Shown piece after piece: positions 1-7,650 of a stretch of 62,050 nt of DNA. A program made the translations under genes and the position numbers. The DNA is from Anaerocolumna sp. GTDB taxonomy: Bacteria; Bacillota; Clostridia; Lachnospirales; Lachnospiraceae. The stretch is taken from the NCBI GenBank assembly GCA_029239975.1, contig JARBTX010000013.1:1-62050 (forward strand). The letters run 5' to 3'. The notes beneath the pieces are model-generated. The model did not search any database. It saw only the letters and a program-made list of their open reading frames with translations, and had not been told where the DNA came from. The stretch's first letter is position 1; every line of letters starts with the position of its first letter.

Positions 1-1101
1 TTATACGGAGTATCAACAATGCAATTGCTAAGAAATAACCCGTTTTTATTTGATAGACAGTATATATTCCCAGGTGAAACCTTGGCGATAAGTTATGATA
101 CTAAAAGAGATTTAACGACGAATGGTTATGTTTATTCATTTATTGATTTAGAGACATTAAAAAGAACGTTACCATACTTAACCTTTATCTCAATTTTTAA
201 TTATACAATATTAAGTAAGGGCGAAATCTTTTCTTATGGTGACGATAGAGAGATTATACAATTGTCTAAATACTATGGTGTAATTCCATTATTAATGGTT
301 TCCACATTAACAACACAAGGTGATCCAAATCTTGAAGTCGAGTATGAGATTTTATTAAATGAAGAATATCAGACTAAACTTATCGAAAGCTTACGTAATA
401 TACTAAATTATTCTGATTATATGGGTATAAATATATTAATTAATAATTTAAATACTGTTAATCAAAAATTATATATTGAATTACTAAAAAGGATTTCTAT
501 TCAATTAAATGAACGTGGAGCTTTATTTTTTATTACAGTAAATCCTCATATAGAAACTGAAGATCATACTACAACATTTGAAACTATAGATTATCAAAAT
601 ATAAGCCCTTTAGTATACCGTTTAACCTTTTTACAATACACGTGGGGTATAAACAAATCAGCACCAGGTCCAATTAGTTCAATTAACTCAATAAGAAATT
701 TTTTAGATTACTTCATAACATTAGCGCCAACGGATAACGTCTCTATTGGAAAACCATTGATCGCGTATGACTGGGCACTTCCCTTTGACCCAAGACAAGG
801 ATATGCTGCATCAATGACTCTAAATTCAGCAATTACATTAGCAAGAGAACATAACGTTACAATTGAATTAGACGAAAGTTCTCAAACCCCATATTTTTAT
901 TACAATCATTCCCTAACTGGAGAACTAGAAACCCATGTCGTGTGGTTTATAGATGGTAGAAGTGTAAATGTCTTGGATGATCTAATTTTAGAATATGGTA
1001 TTATCGGTTCAGGATTATGGAATATAATGGTGTACTATCAACAAATGTGGACATTAACGAATGCACGCTTTAATATCATAAAATTCCTACCAGACAATTA
1101 A
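1..1101 (+). CDS. LysM/GH18-like spore protein, 5' end missing (partial)
   Basis: The reading frame is open from base 1, so the start lies outside the window. The part present aligns by eye with the complete paralog at 46076-47374 from the end of its second LysM repeat (QLLRNNPFLFDRQYIFPGE here, QLYRNNPFLWDREYIYPGE there) through to the C-terminus (LWNIMVYYQQMW, LWNIMVYYPWFW). The family is the YaaH/SleL type, LysM repeats plus a GH18 barrel, known in spore envelopes of Bacilli and Clostridia. The strand that should carry the GH18 DxxDxDxE motif reads GINILINNLN, so the catalytic Glu and the preceding Asp are absent. I infer a peptidoglycan-binding, probably non-hydrolytic spore protein. A terminator follows at 1225. 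Confidence 0.8.
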   Translation, partial: LYGVSTMQLLRNNPFLFDRQYIFPGETLAISYDTKRDLTTNGYVYSFIDLETLKRTLPYLTFISIFNYTILSKGEIFSYGDDREIIQLSKYYGVIPLLMVSTLTTQGDPNLEVEYEILLNEEYQTKLIESLRNILNYSDYMGINILINNLNTVNQKLYIELLKRISIQLNERGALFFITVNPHIETEDHTTTFETIDYQNISPLVYRLTFLQYTWGINKSAPGPISSINSIRNFLDYFITLAPTDNVSIGKPLIAYDWALPFDPRQGYAASMTLNSAITLAREHNVTIELDESSQTPYFYYNHSLTGELETHVVWFIDGRSVNVLDDLILEYGIIGSGLWNIMVYYQQMWTLTNARFNIIKFLPDN

Positions 1102-1125
1102 CAATAAACAATAAGATAATTTCAA

Positions 1126-1215
1126 AGTAATACTTTAGCATTACTTTAGTATTACTTTAGTATTACTTTAAGTATTACTTTAGTATTACTTTAAGCATTA
1201 CTTTAGCATTAATTT
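1126..1215. repeat. AT-rich tandem repeat, unit about 11-12 bp
   Basis: About eight imperfect copies of TATTACTTTAG or TATTACTTTAAG run directly after the first gene and before its terminator hairpin. The alternation of 11 and 12 bp units suggests slippage. No coding sense is apparent. Confidence 0.8.
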
Positions 1216-1224
1216 AACTAGTAT

Positions 1225-1259
1225 CCCCTATGGTATAAATTCTATAGGGGTAATTTTTT
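1225..1259 (+). terminator. Rho-independent terminator after the LysM/GH18-like gene
   Basis: CCCCTAT at 1225-1231 pairs with ATAGGGG at 1244-1250 and is followed by TAATTTTTT. It separates the first gene from the liv operon. Confidence 0.75.
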
Positions 1260-1343
1260 CTGTGTTGTGTAATGAACCTCTCATGAACAATTCATACGTC
1301 TAGATTCTATATATTGTAAAAACCGAATTATAGAAACTCCCTA

Positions 1344-1372
1344 TTGAATTCACTTGGTTAAAGTGTTATACT
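1344..1372 (+). promoter_or_regulatory. sigma-A promoter of the liv operon
   Basis: TTGAAT (1344-1349), a 17-bp spacer, then TATACT (1367-1372), 57 bp upstream of the livK start codon. The SD for livK, AGGAGG, is at 1417-1422. No operator or riboswitch was recognised in the leader. Confidence 0.75.
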
Positions 1373-1429
1373 GACAAAGTATAAAAGACAAATGTCTTTA
1401 TCAAAAAGACGATTATAGGAGGAAGTTTT

Positions 1430-2608
1430 ATGAAACGTAAAGCATTGATACTAACACTATGTTTAAGTTTAGTTGTAGGTTTGTTTACTGGTTGTGGTAC
1501 AAAACCTACAAGTGGTGATGGTGGAAAAGTAATCAAGATCGGAGTATTTGAACCTATTACAGGAGAAAATGGTGGTGGCGGATTCCAAGAAGTTTTAGGT
1601 ATGCGTTATGCTAATAAGGTTTATCCTACTGTTGAAATTAACGGTGATACATATGAAATTCAATTAGTTGAAGTTGATAATAAGAGTGATAAAACCGAAG
1701 CAGTAAGTGCTGCACAAAGTTTAATTAGCTCTGGTGTAAAAGTTGTACTTGGATCCTATGGTTCTGGTGTATCCATTGCAGCTGGTGATTTCTTTGCGGA
1801 TGCAAAAATTCCTGCAATTGGAGCATCTTGTACAAATCCACAAGTAACACTCGGTAATGATTTTTACTTCCGTGTATGTTTCCTTGATCCATTCCAAGGA
1901 ACTGTAATGGCTAACTATGCATTCCAAGAAAATGCAAAAACAGCTGCAGTTATTACTCAACTTGGAGATGACTATTCATCGGGCCTTGGAAGTTACTTTG
2001 TAACAGCATTTAAAGAACTTGCTGGTGAAAATGCAATTGTATCAGAAGAACAATTCCAAACAAATCAAACTGATTTTAAGGCAATCTTAACTAATGTAAA
2101 AGCTGCAAATCCAGATGTAATATTTGCACCATCTTCTATTGCAACTGCTCCACTTATTATTAAACAGGCTCGTGAACTTGGTATCACTGCTCCAATAATG
2201 GCAGGTGACACTTGGGAAAACTCAACCATTATTGAAAATGCAGGCGAATATGCTGAAGGAATCGTTTTATCAACTTTCTTTGATGATGCTGACCCAGCAA
2301 CAGAAGAAGCAAAATCTTTTGTTACAGGCTTCAAGCAATACTTAAAAGAAAATAATCAATCCGAAATTATCCCAGCAGTATCAGCACTTGGATATGATGC
2401 ATATTTAGTTGCTCTTGAAGCAATTAAACAAGCTGCTTCTACTGATTCCGAAGCAATTCGTAACGCTTTAGTGAATGTAAAAATCGATGGTGTTACAGGT
2501 TCCATTTCCTTTGATGAAAATGGTGATGCAAACAAAGATATGGCATTTATTAAAACAGTTAAGAATGGGGCTTTTGAATTCTTAAAAACAGTTACAGTTG
2601 CTAAGTAA
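1430..2608 (+). CDS. livK: Branched-chain amino acid ABC transporter substrate-binding lipoprotein
   Basis: A 392-residue periplasmic-binding-protein-like protein of the Leu/Ile/Val family (type I fold). The N-terminus is a lipoprotein signal, with a hydrophobic run and lipobox FTGC (Cys22), so the protein should be anchored outside the membrane. The mature start VIKIGVFEPITGENGGGG is typical of LivK/LivJ, and ALGYDAYLVALEAIKQA near the C-terminus is a family hallmark. It captures branched-chain amino acids, or a related amide or amino acid, and delivers them to LivHM. The start has AGGAGG 7 bp upstream. A stem-loop after the gene probably allows higher expression than the permeases. Exact substrate cannot be read from sequence. 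Confidence 0.93.
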   Translation: MKRKALILTLCLSLVVGLFTGCGTKPTSGDGGKVIKIGVFEPITGENGGGGFQEVLGMRYANKVYPTVEINGDTYEIQLVEVDNKSDKTEAVSAAQSLISSGVKVVLGSYGSGVSIAAGDFFADAKIPAIGASCTNPQVTLGNDFYFRVCFLDPFQGTVMANYAFQENAKTAAVITQLGDDYSSGLGSYFVTAFKELAGENAIVSEEQFQTNQTDFKAILTNVKAANPDVIFAPSSIATAPLIIKQARELGITAPIMAGDTWENSTIIENAGEYAEGIVLSTFFDDADPATEEAKSFVTGFKQYLKENNQSEIIPAVSALGYDAYLVALEAIKQAASTDSEAIRNALVNVKIDGVTGSISFDENGDANKDMAFIKTVKNGAFEFLKTVTVAK

Positions 2609-2621
2609 TGTACTGAATTTA

Positions 2622-2654
2622 AGAGGCTGCCTGCAGATAAATGCGGTAGCCTCT
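2622..2654 (+). terminator. Intercistronic stem-loop between livK and livH (partial terminator)
   Basis: AGAGGCTGCC (2622-2631) pairs over ten positions with GGTAGCCTCT (2645-2654), one G-U. The following tract ATTACTTTTATT is only moderately U-rich, so read-through is expected. This fits the excess of binding protein over permease usual in ABC operons. Confidence 0.65.
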
Positions 2655-2722
2655 ATTACTTTTATTAAATATGAACTTCATCGCTAAAAATGAGAAGATG
2701 AATGTTTTTTGGAGGACATCAC

Positions 2723-3604
2723 ATGAGTTTATCAACCTTTTTCCAACATGCTTTAACCGGTATATCACTTGGTGGCGCATATGCACTTATCGCAATCGGA
2801 TATACAATGGTTTATGGTATTCTCCGCCTTATAAATTTTGCTCATGGCGATATATTTATGATGGCAGGTTATTTCATGATTTTTGCTATGGTAAGTTTAC
2901 CTTGGCAAATTGCAATTCCATTGGTTTTACTATTAACTGTTATCTTGGGCGTGGTTATAGAGCGCGTTGCATATAAACCACTACGAACAGCACCACGTAT
3001 GTCTATTATGATTTCAGCAATCGGTGTATCTTATTTAATTCAAAATTTAGCTACATACCTTTTTACAGCACTTCCACGTGCCTATCCTGAAATTCCCTTC
3101 CTTAAGAAAATATTCCATCTTGGCACCGTATCTGCCTCTTTGGTTACCTTTGTTACTCCTGTTTTAACAATACTTCTAGTTATAGGACTTATGTACTTAA
3201 TCAACCATACAAAAGTAGGTATGGCAATGCGTGCTGTATCCAAGGATTTTGAAACTGCACAATTAATGGGTATTAAGATTAACAGTACCATTAGTACAAC
3301 CTTTGTGATTGGTTCTTTCTTAGCAGCAGTCGGATCTATCCTATATTTTACAGATCGTATGTCTGTTACACCTTTTAGTGGAACTCTTCCGGGCTTAAAA
3401 TGCTTTGTTGCTGCGGTACTCGGTGGTATCGGTAGTATTCCTGGTGCTGTTGTTGGCGGATTTATTATTGGTATCTGTGAAACATTTTTAGTTGCATTTG
3501 GTTATTCAACTTTTAGTGATGCATTTACCTTCGTATTATTAATTATTATACTTTTATTCCGTCCAACTGGTTTATTTGGCGAGAAAAATATAGATAAGGT
3601 ATAG
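2723..3604 (+). CDS. livH: Branched-chain amino acid ABC transporter permease LivH
   Basis: A 293-residue inner-membrane permease with about eight hydrophobic segments. FFQHALTGISLGGAYALIAI and YTMVYGILRLINFAHGDIFM are hallmark LivH sequences, and VLGGIGSIPGAVVGGFIIG is the conserved cytoplasmic loop region contacting the ATPases. The start is placed at 2723 because GGAGG lies 7 bp upstream; an in-frame ATG 21 bp earlier has no SD. It is followed 12 bp later by livM. It forms the translocation pore with LivM. Confidence 0.93.
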   Translation: MSLSTFFQHALTGISLGGAYALIAIGYTMVYGILRLINFAHGDIFMMAGYFMIFAMVSLPWQIAIPLVLLLTVILGVVIERVAYKPLRTAPRMSIMISAIGVSYLIQNLATYLFTALPRAYPEIPFLKKIFHLGTVSASLVTFVTPVLTILLVIGLMYLINHTKVGMAMRAVSKDFETAQLMGIKINSTISTTFVIGSFLAAVGSILYFTDRMSVTPFSGTLPGLKCFVAAVLGGIGSIPGAVVGGFIIGICETFLVAFGYSTFSDAFTFVLLIIILLFRPTGLFGEKNIDKV

Positions 3605-3616
3605 AAAGGAGCTCGT

Positions 3617-4750
3617 ATGAAGACATCAAAAAAAGTAATTTACTCATCCATTTTAGCAGTACTTGTTCTAATCTTACTATTCTTTCTTGATAAGAATAAA
3701 TACCAATATGGAATGGCTTATACGGTATTACAAAAAGGTATTATACTAGCAGTAGTTGCAGTATCAATGAATTTAGTAACTGGTTTTACTGGCTTATTTT
3801 CACTAGGTCAAGCAGGATTTATGGCAATTGGTGCTTATGTAACAGCAATCTTTTTAATTCCATCCGAAAGTATTAAAGATGTTTATTATATAAGTGGAGT
3901 TTCTCCAGCAATTGCTAGCTTTAAAACTTGGCTGGAATCCTGTCCAGCATGGATGCAGGCATTAACACCTTATATAGCTCTTATCATTGGTGGTTTGGTA
4001 GCTGCATTATTTGCGGCATTAATAGGTTTTCCAGTATTACGTTTAAAAAGTGATTACCTAGCGATAGCAACTTTAGGTTTTTCTGAAATTTTAAGAGCTG
4101 TAATATCAAGTCCACAGATGGATACCATTACAAATGGCTCTTATGGTCTTAAAAAAATTGAGGGTTTTTCGTCTTTGGTTCAAACCTTTCTAATTGCAGC
4201 AGTTTGTATCTTATTGATGGTTTTACTAATTAAGAGTACATATGGACGTGCATTTAAAGCAATACGTGAAGATGAAATCGCAGCGGAATCCATGGGTATT
4301 AATTTATTTAAACATAAGCAATTATCCTTTATTATTGGATCGTTCTTTTCTGCAGTAGCTGGTGGTATGTTAGCAATGTTTATGCGTTCCATCGACTCTA
4401 AGACTTTTAGTATTTCATTAACTTATGATATATTACTTATCGTAGTTATTGGTGGTATTGGTAGTGTAACAGGAAGTGTTATCTCTGCACTTTTAGTAAC
4501 TGCAAGCAAAGAATGGTGGCTTCGTTTCTTTGATAATTCATTGTTTATTGGTGATTTTCAGGTACCATTTTTCCGTACAGGATTTAGAATGGTAATCTTC
4601 TCTTTTATACTTCTAATCGTAGTATTATTCTACCAAAGAGGTATTATGGGTAAGAATGAATTTTCTTGGGAGCGAATCGGTAAGCGAATAATGAAGTTAA
4701 AATCAGTGGTAACCAGAACCTCAAAAAAAGGAGGGTCTAAGAATGTCTAA
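3617..4750 (+). CDS. livM: Branched-chain amino acid ABC transporter permease LivM
   Basis: A 377-residue integral membrane protein, second pore subunit. LVTGFTGLFSLGQAGFMAIG and the loop GRAFKAIREDEIAAESMGIN are LivM signatures, and IGGIGSVTGSVISALLV is the coupling-loop region. An extra loop of about 40 residues (IKDVYYISGVSPAIASFKTW) sits between early membrane segments, as in many clostridial LivM. AAAGGAG precedes the start, and the 3' end overlaps livG by 8 bp, implying translational coupling. Confidence 0.93.
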   Translation: MKTSKKVIYSSILAVLVLILLFFLDKNKYQYGMAYTVLQKGIILAVVAVSMNLVTGFTGLFSLGQAGFMAIGAYVTAIFLIPSESIKDVYYISGVSPAIASFKTWLESCPAWMQALTPYIALIIGGLVAALFAALIGFPVLRLKSDYLAIATLGFSEILRAVISSPQMDTITNGSYGLKKIEGFSSLVQTFLIAAVCILLMVLLIKSTYGRAFKAIREDEIAAESMGINLFKHKQLSFIIGSFFSAVAGGMLAMFMRSIDSKTFSISLTYDILLIVVIGGIGSVTGSVISALLVTASKEWWLRFFDNSLFIGDFQVPFFRTGFRMVIFSFILLIVVLFYQRGIMGKNEFSWERIGKRIMKLKSVVTRTSKKGGSKNV

Positions 4751-5588
4751 AAGTGTTTTAAGAGTAAGTGATGCTACCATGCAATTCGGTGGTGTTGTTG
4801 CGGTTGACAATCTTTCATTAGAAGTAAATCAAGGTGAAATTGTTTCTTTAATCGGACCAAATGGTGCTGGTAAAACAACAGCATTTAATGTAATAACAGG
4901 GGTTTATGCTCCAACTAATGGTGCAATCCATTTTAACGATCAATTAATAACAAGTAATTTCCCAAAAGGAAATATGAAAAAGCTTTATGCTGGACAAAAC
5001 AATGGTAAATATACCGTTACCATGAGAAAAACACCGGATCAAATCACGAAGCTTGGTGTAGCTCGTACATTCCAAAATATACGTTTATTTAAGGAATTAA
5101 CTGTATTTGAAAATGTTTTGATTGCAAAACATATGCGTGCTAAAGCAAATTTCCTTTCTGCAACGTTAATGCTTAATCGTAAAGAAGAACGTGCAAAACG
5201 TGAAGAGACGATGCAGTTATTAGATATCCTTGGTTTACGCGAGTTAAAAGACGAAATAGCGAGCTCTCTTCCATATGGCCAACAAAGACATCTAGAAATT
5301 GCCCGTGCACTAGCAACCAATCCAGAATTATTGTTGTTAGATGAACCAGCAGCTGGTATGAATCCACAAGAAACAGATGAATTAACTTCCTTTATTTTTG
5401 ATATACGTAAAAAATTCAATTTAACTGTTTTTATGATTGAACATCATATGGATTTAGTTATGGATATATCTGATAGAATATACGTACTTGACTTTGGTAA
5501 ATTAATTGCATCCGGAACTCCGGATGAGATTCAAAATAATAAACGTGTTATCGATGCTTATTTGGGGGTACAAGATGATGAAGAATAA
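4743..5588 (+). CDS. livG: Branched-chain amino acid ABC transporter ATP-binding protein LivG
   Basis: A 281-residue ABC ATPase. Walker A GPNGAGKTT (residues 38-46), a Q-loop near FQNIRLF, an LSGGQ-equivalent LPYGQQRHLEIARAL (about 176-190), Walker B LLLLDEP (196-202) and the switch His in IEHHMDLVMD are present. The 30-40 residue insert after the first strands (about 66-100) is longer than in LivF and typical of LivG. The signature reads PYGQQ rather than SGGQQ, normal for this subfamily. SD AAAGGAGGG lies within the end of livM; the gene overlaps livF by 14 bp. Confidence 0.93.
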   Translation: MSKSVLRVSDATMQFGGVVAVDNLSLEVNQGEIVSLIGPNGAGKTTAFNVITGVYAPTNGAIHFNDQLITSNFPKGNMKKLYAGQNNGKYTVTMRKTPDQITKLGVARTFQNIRLFKELTVFENVLIAKHMRAKANFLSATLMLNRKEERAKREETMQLLDILGLRELKDEIASSLPYGQQRHLEIARALATNPELLLLDEPAAGMNPQETDELTSFIFDIRKKFNLTVFMIEHHMDLVMDISDRIYVLDFGKLIASGTPDEIQNNKRVIDAYLGVQDDEE

Positions 5589-6306
5589 TTTATTAACCAT
5601 TGAAAATCTAAGTGTCTCCTATGGTGGTATACGTGCTGTAAAAGGTATCAGTCTTACTGTTCCTGAAGGTGAAATTGTTACCTTAATTGGTGCAAATGGT
5701 GCTGGTAAAAGTACTATCCTTCGTTCGATTGTAGGTTTAGTAAAAGCAGAAAGTGGTAAGATTTCATTTGAAGGTAAAGATATTACTGGAAGTTCAACGA
5801 ATACCATCGTTGAAAAAGGAATTACATTAGTTCCAGAAGGTAGACATGTATTTCCAGACCTTACAGTATTAGAAAACTTAAAGATTGGTGCTTATCTTAG
5901 AAAAGATAATTTAGAAGACGATATTAACTGGATCTATAAGCTTTTTCCAAGATTGCAAGAACGTTCTTGGCAAATGGCAGGTACCCTATCCGGTGGTGAG
6001 CAACAAATGCTTGCAGTAGGCCGTGCACTTATGAGTAAACCAAAACTTATTATGATGGATGAGCCTTCTCTTGGTCTTGCACCAATTATCGTTCACGACA
6101 TTATGAATATTATCAAAACAGTTAACAAAGAAGGTGTAACTATACTTCTAGTGGAACAAAATGCAAATCTTGCTTTAAAGATAGCTCACACTGGTTATGT
6201 ATGTGAAACTGGTACTATCACAATGCAAGGTAGTGGATTGACTTTACTAAATGATGAATCGGTAAAAGCTGCTTACCTTGGAAGAGCAAAACGTAAAAAA
6301 GATTAA
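5575..6306 (+). CDS. livF: Branched-chain amino acid ABC transporter ATP-binding protein LivF
   Basis: A 243-residue ABC ATPase. Walker A GANGAGKST (39-47), signature LSGGEQQMLAVGRAL, Walker B LIMMDEPSLGLAP and VEQNANLAL with the switch region are intact. Start: ATG at 5575 (or the adjacent ATG at 5578), both preceded by GGGGG at 5564-5568; the longer in-frame extension into livG is not family-like. With LivG it powers LivHM. It is the last gene of the operon, closed by a strong terminator. Confidence 0.92.
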   Translation: MMKNNLLTIENLSVSYGGIRAVKGISLTVPEGEIVTLIGANGAGKSTILRSIVGLVKAESGKISFEGKDITGSSTNTIVEKGITLVPEGRHVFPDLTVLENLKIGAYLRKDNLEDDINWIYKLFPRLQERSWQMAGTLSGGEQQMLAVGRALMSKPKLIMMDEPSLGLAPIIVHDIMNIIKTVNKEGVTILLVEQNANLALKIAHTGYVCETGTITMQGSGLTLLNDESVKAAYLGRAKRKKD

Positions 6307-6323
6307 TAAATACGATTAATAAA

Positions 6324-6358
6324 AGGGCCTTGATTCATTCAAGGCCCTAATGTTTTTT
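6324..6358. terminator. Terminator of the liv operon, probably bidirectional
   Basis: AGGGCCTTGA (6324-6333) pairs perfectly with TCAAGGCCCT (6339-6348) and is followed by TTTTTT. On the minus strand the same stem is followed by TTTTATTAA, so it may also stop the leftward transcript from the small ORF at 6438-6524. Confidence 0.9.
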
Positions 6359-6437
6359 CATGTTTATAAATAATAATTAATCAGATAGGTAACTCTATTT
6401 TTATAGATAATATGTATTTAAATATTAACCCAAAGAT

Positions 6438-6524
6438 TCAATTTAACTTTTTATTAATATTCTTATTTTGGTTTATACAAAATAATGCCACTGAATCGGC
6501 ACTTAATATGATATCATTATCCAT
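6438..6524 (-). CDS. Candidate small protein, 28 residues, with own promoter and operator
   Basis: The ORF encodes MDNDIILSADSVALFCINQN plus an Asn/Lys-rich tail. Support is contextual. SD GGAGAG (6535-6540) lies 10 bp upstream. A consensus promoter (6565-6593) and a perfect inverted repeat (6541-6567) precede it, and the minus-strand side of the 6324-6348 stem could end the transcript. No family is recognised. It could be a real small peptide, or the stub of an autoregulated regulator gene whose body was deleted. Confidence 0.35.
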   Translation of the reverse strand: MDNDIILSADSVALFCINQNKNINKKLN

Positions 6525-6540
6525 ATCTTTTTTTCTCTCC

Positions 6541-6593
6541 AATATAGTTAGTCTATCTAACTATATTGTATATTTTAAAATTCGATTTGTCAA
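6541..6593 (-). promoter_or_regulatory. Consensus promoter with adjacent palindromic operator
   Basis: On the minus strand TTGACA (6588-6593), 17 bp, TACAAT (6565-6570). Immediately downstream, and overlapping the -10 box, AATATAGTTAG (6541-6551) and CTAACTATATT (6557-6567) form a perfect 11-bp inverted repeat with a 5-bp spacer. This geometry fits repressor control; the regulator is unknown. Confidence 0.65.
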
Positions 6594-6624
6594 ATGTTTG
6601 TTTTATTATCCCTTTGATTATAAA

Positions 6625-6658
6625 AAATAAGGCAATGAGAAAACTCATTGCCTTATTT
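6625..6658 (-). terminator. Strong hairpin terminator
   Basis: AAATAAGGCAATGAG (6625-6639) pairs perfectly over 15 bp with 6644-6658. On the minus strand the stem is followed by a T-rich tract into TTTTTTATAA. The only upstream minus-strand material nearby is the short unit at 6660-6775. Confidence 0.75.
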
Positions 6659-6722
6659 AGAGTGTTATAAAACACACACCTCTACTGTTTTAATCAAAAT
6701 AACCATCCCCTTTCAATCGTTA

Positions 6723-6734
6723 TTGACCGGTCAA
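6723..6734. promoter_or_regulatory. TTGACCGGTCAA palindrome, TetR-type operator candidate
   Basis: A perfect 12-bp palindrome with the GACCGGTC core seen at many TetR-family operators. On the minus strand a possible promoter TTCAAT, 17 bp, TAATAT lies just upstream. Downstream is only a 10-13 codon ORF with AAAGGGG, ending next to the terminator at 6625-6658. Confidence 0.45.
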
Positions 6735-6936
6735 ATATATTATCTCACAAGCTAATTAAATTGAATAGGAATAAAATAGTTATAATTATTTTTTCTTAGG
6801 ATTAATAATTATTAAATAATAAATAATTATTCTTAGAATTATAAATAAAATATTATAGTAATTTTTTTAGGTATTGCAATGAAATAAATTTATACTATCA
6901 CTTTAATATTTATAATCAACTTGAACTTATAATAAG

Positions 6937-7209
6937 TCATTGATTATTAGTTCTTTTGTATACTATTTTTTTTATAGTATCTTCACCTAAGTGAAAATGT
7001 TCTGCTAGATCTTCTATGGTAGTTCCCTGATTATATAATTGAAGTATCTCGTTATTTCTTTTATCAATCATTTCTCTAGAACCACTAATATGACCCCAGC
7101 CTATCTTATCACTTTTTTTAGGAATATAGATAAGACTTCCTTCTACATAATCCTGTATTTCCTTTAATAGGCGGGCTGGTAATACATCTACACCTTTCTT
7201 GTATTTCAA
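6937..7209 (-). CDS. Small HTH protein, CD3324 family
   Basis: A 90-residue protein. The start KYKKGVDVLPARLLKEIQDY and the motif LIYIPKK match the CD3324-type family common in Firmicutes, whose C-terminal half is a helix-turn-helix (here EILQLYNQGTTIEDLAEHFH, residues about 55-74, then LGEDTIKKIVYK). The function is not established; DNA binding is likely from the HTH. The start is TTG at 7207-7209 with GGAGGT 8 bp upstream; no ATG is in frame there. A second, out-of-frame ORF with a stronger SD (ATG at 7267) overlaps the start, see findings. The gene may be the read-through target of the leader RNA at 7350-7568. Confidence 0.72.
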   Translation of the reverse strand: MKYKKGVDVLPARLLKEIQDYVEGSLIYIPKKSDKIGWGHISGSREMIDKRNNEILQLYNQGTTIEDLAEHFHLGEDTIKKIVYKRTNNQ

Positions 7210-7349
7210 TCCACATTACCTCCAAAGATTTCATATCGTCATGAAAATTACATTCAAAGCTCTGCATTCACCCACCTCCTTTCTGATTTTCTTCTAAATT
7301 TTAATTCAAGTTAACACTTTCCACTCTTATCTATTTCTAAAAAAGGACA

Positions 7350-7568
7350 TAAAAATACCGTAGACAAGCAACCCAATAATGGCTGCTATCTACGGTTAAT
7401 ATTTGCATCAAAATAAACCCGTTGCAGTATTATGAAAGGTTAACTTAACGCACAAATGCAACATAAATAATGTCACATCATGCAATGATTAGGTTATAGT
7501 AATATCACCTTTTTTGAGATAATCATTAAAATCAACTCCTTTCATTAATAAATCGTAAAATTAACTAC
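7350..7568 (-). ncRNA. Candidate small RNA or leader RNA
   Basis: A perfect consensus promoter on the minus strand (TTGACA 7598-7603, 17-bp spacer, TATAAT 7575-7580) drives a region without a substantial ORF. It ends about 210 nt later at a stem (CCGTAGA 7358-7364 with TCTACGG 7389-7395, partly extended inward) followed by TATTTTTATG on the minus strand. An internal hairpin pairs ATGTGACAT with ATGTTGCAT. A 10-codon ORF near the 5' end (MIISKKVILL, SD AAAGGAG) could be a leader peptide. It could be a stand-alone sRNA, a small-peptide mRNA, or an attenuator for the HTH gene at 6937-7209. No known RNA family was recognised. Confidence 0.42.
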
Positions 7569-7574
7569 ATTAAA

Positions 7575-7603
7575 ATTATACTGCCATACCCTATATTTGT
7601 CAA
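7575..7603 (-). promoter_or_regulatory. Perfect consensus sigma-A promoter
   Basis: TTGACA-17-TATAAT read on the minus strand, with predicted transcription start near 7568. No annotated-size gene lies within 350 bp downstream, which is what suggests an RNA product. Confidence 0.85.
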
Positions 7604-7650
7604 TCGAAACACATAGTTACTATTAAATCAACACCAATTACTTACTTTTT

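Noticed and set aside
5039..5419. A 126-codon frame antisense to livG
   Set aside because: Fully contained in a well-conserved ABC ATPase gene and without SD; a shadow frame.
6412..6630. A 72-codon plus-strand frame after the liv operon
   Set aside because: No SD, AT-driven Phe/Ile/Asn composition, and it crosses a promoter, palindrome and the base of a terminator that make better sense on the minus strand.
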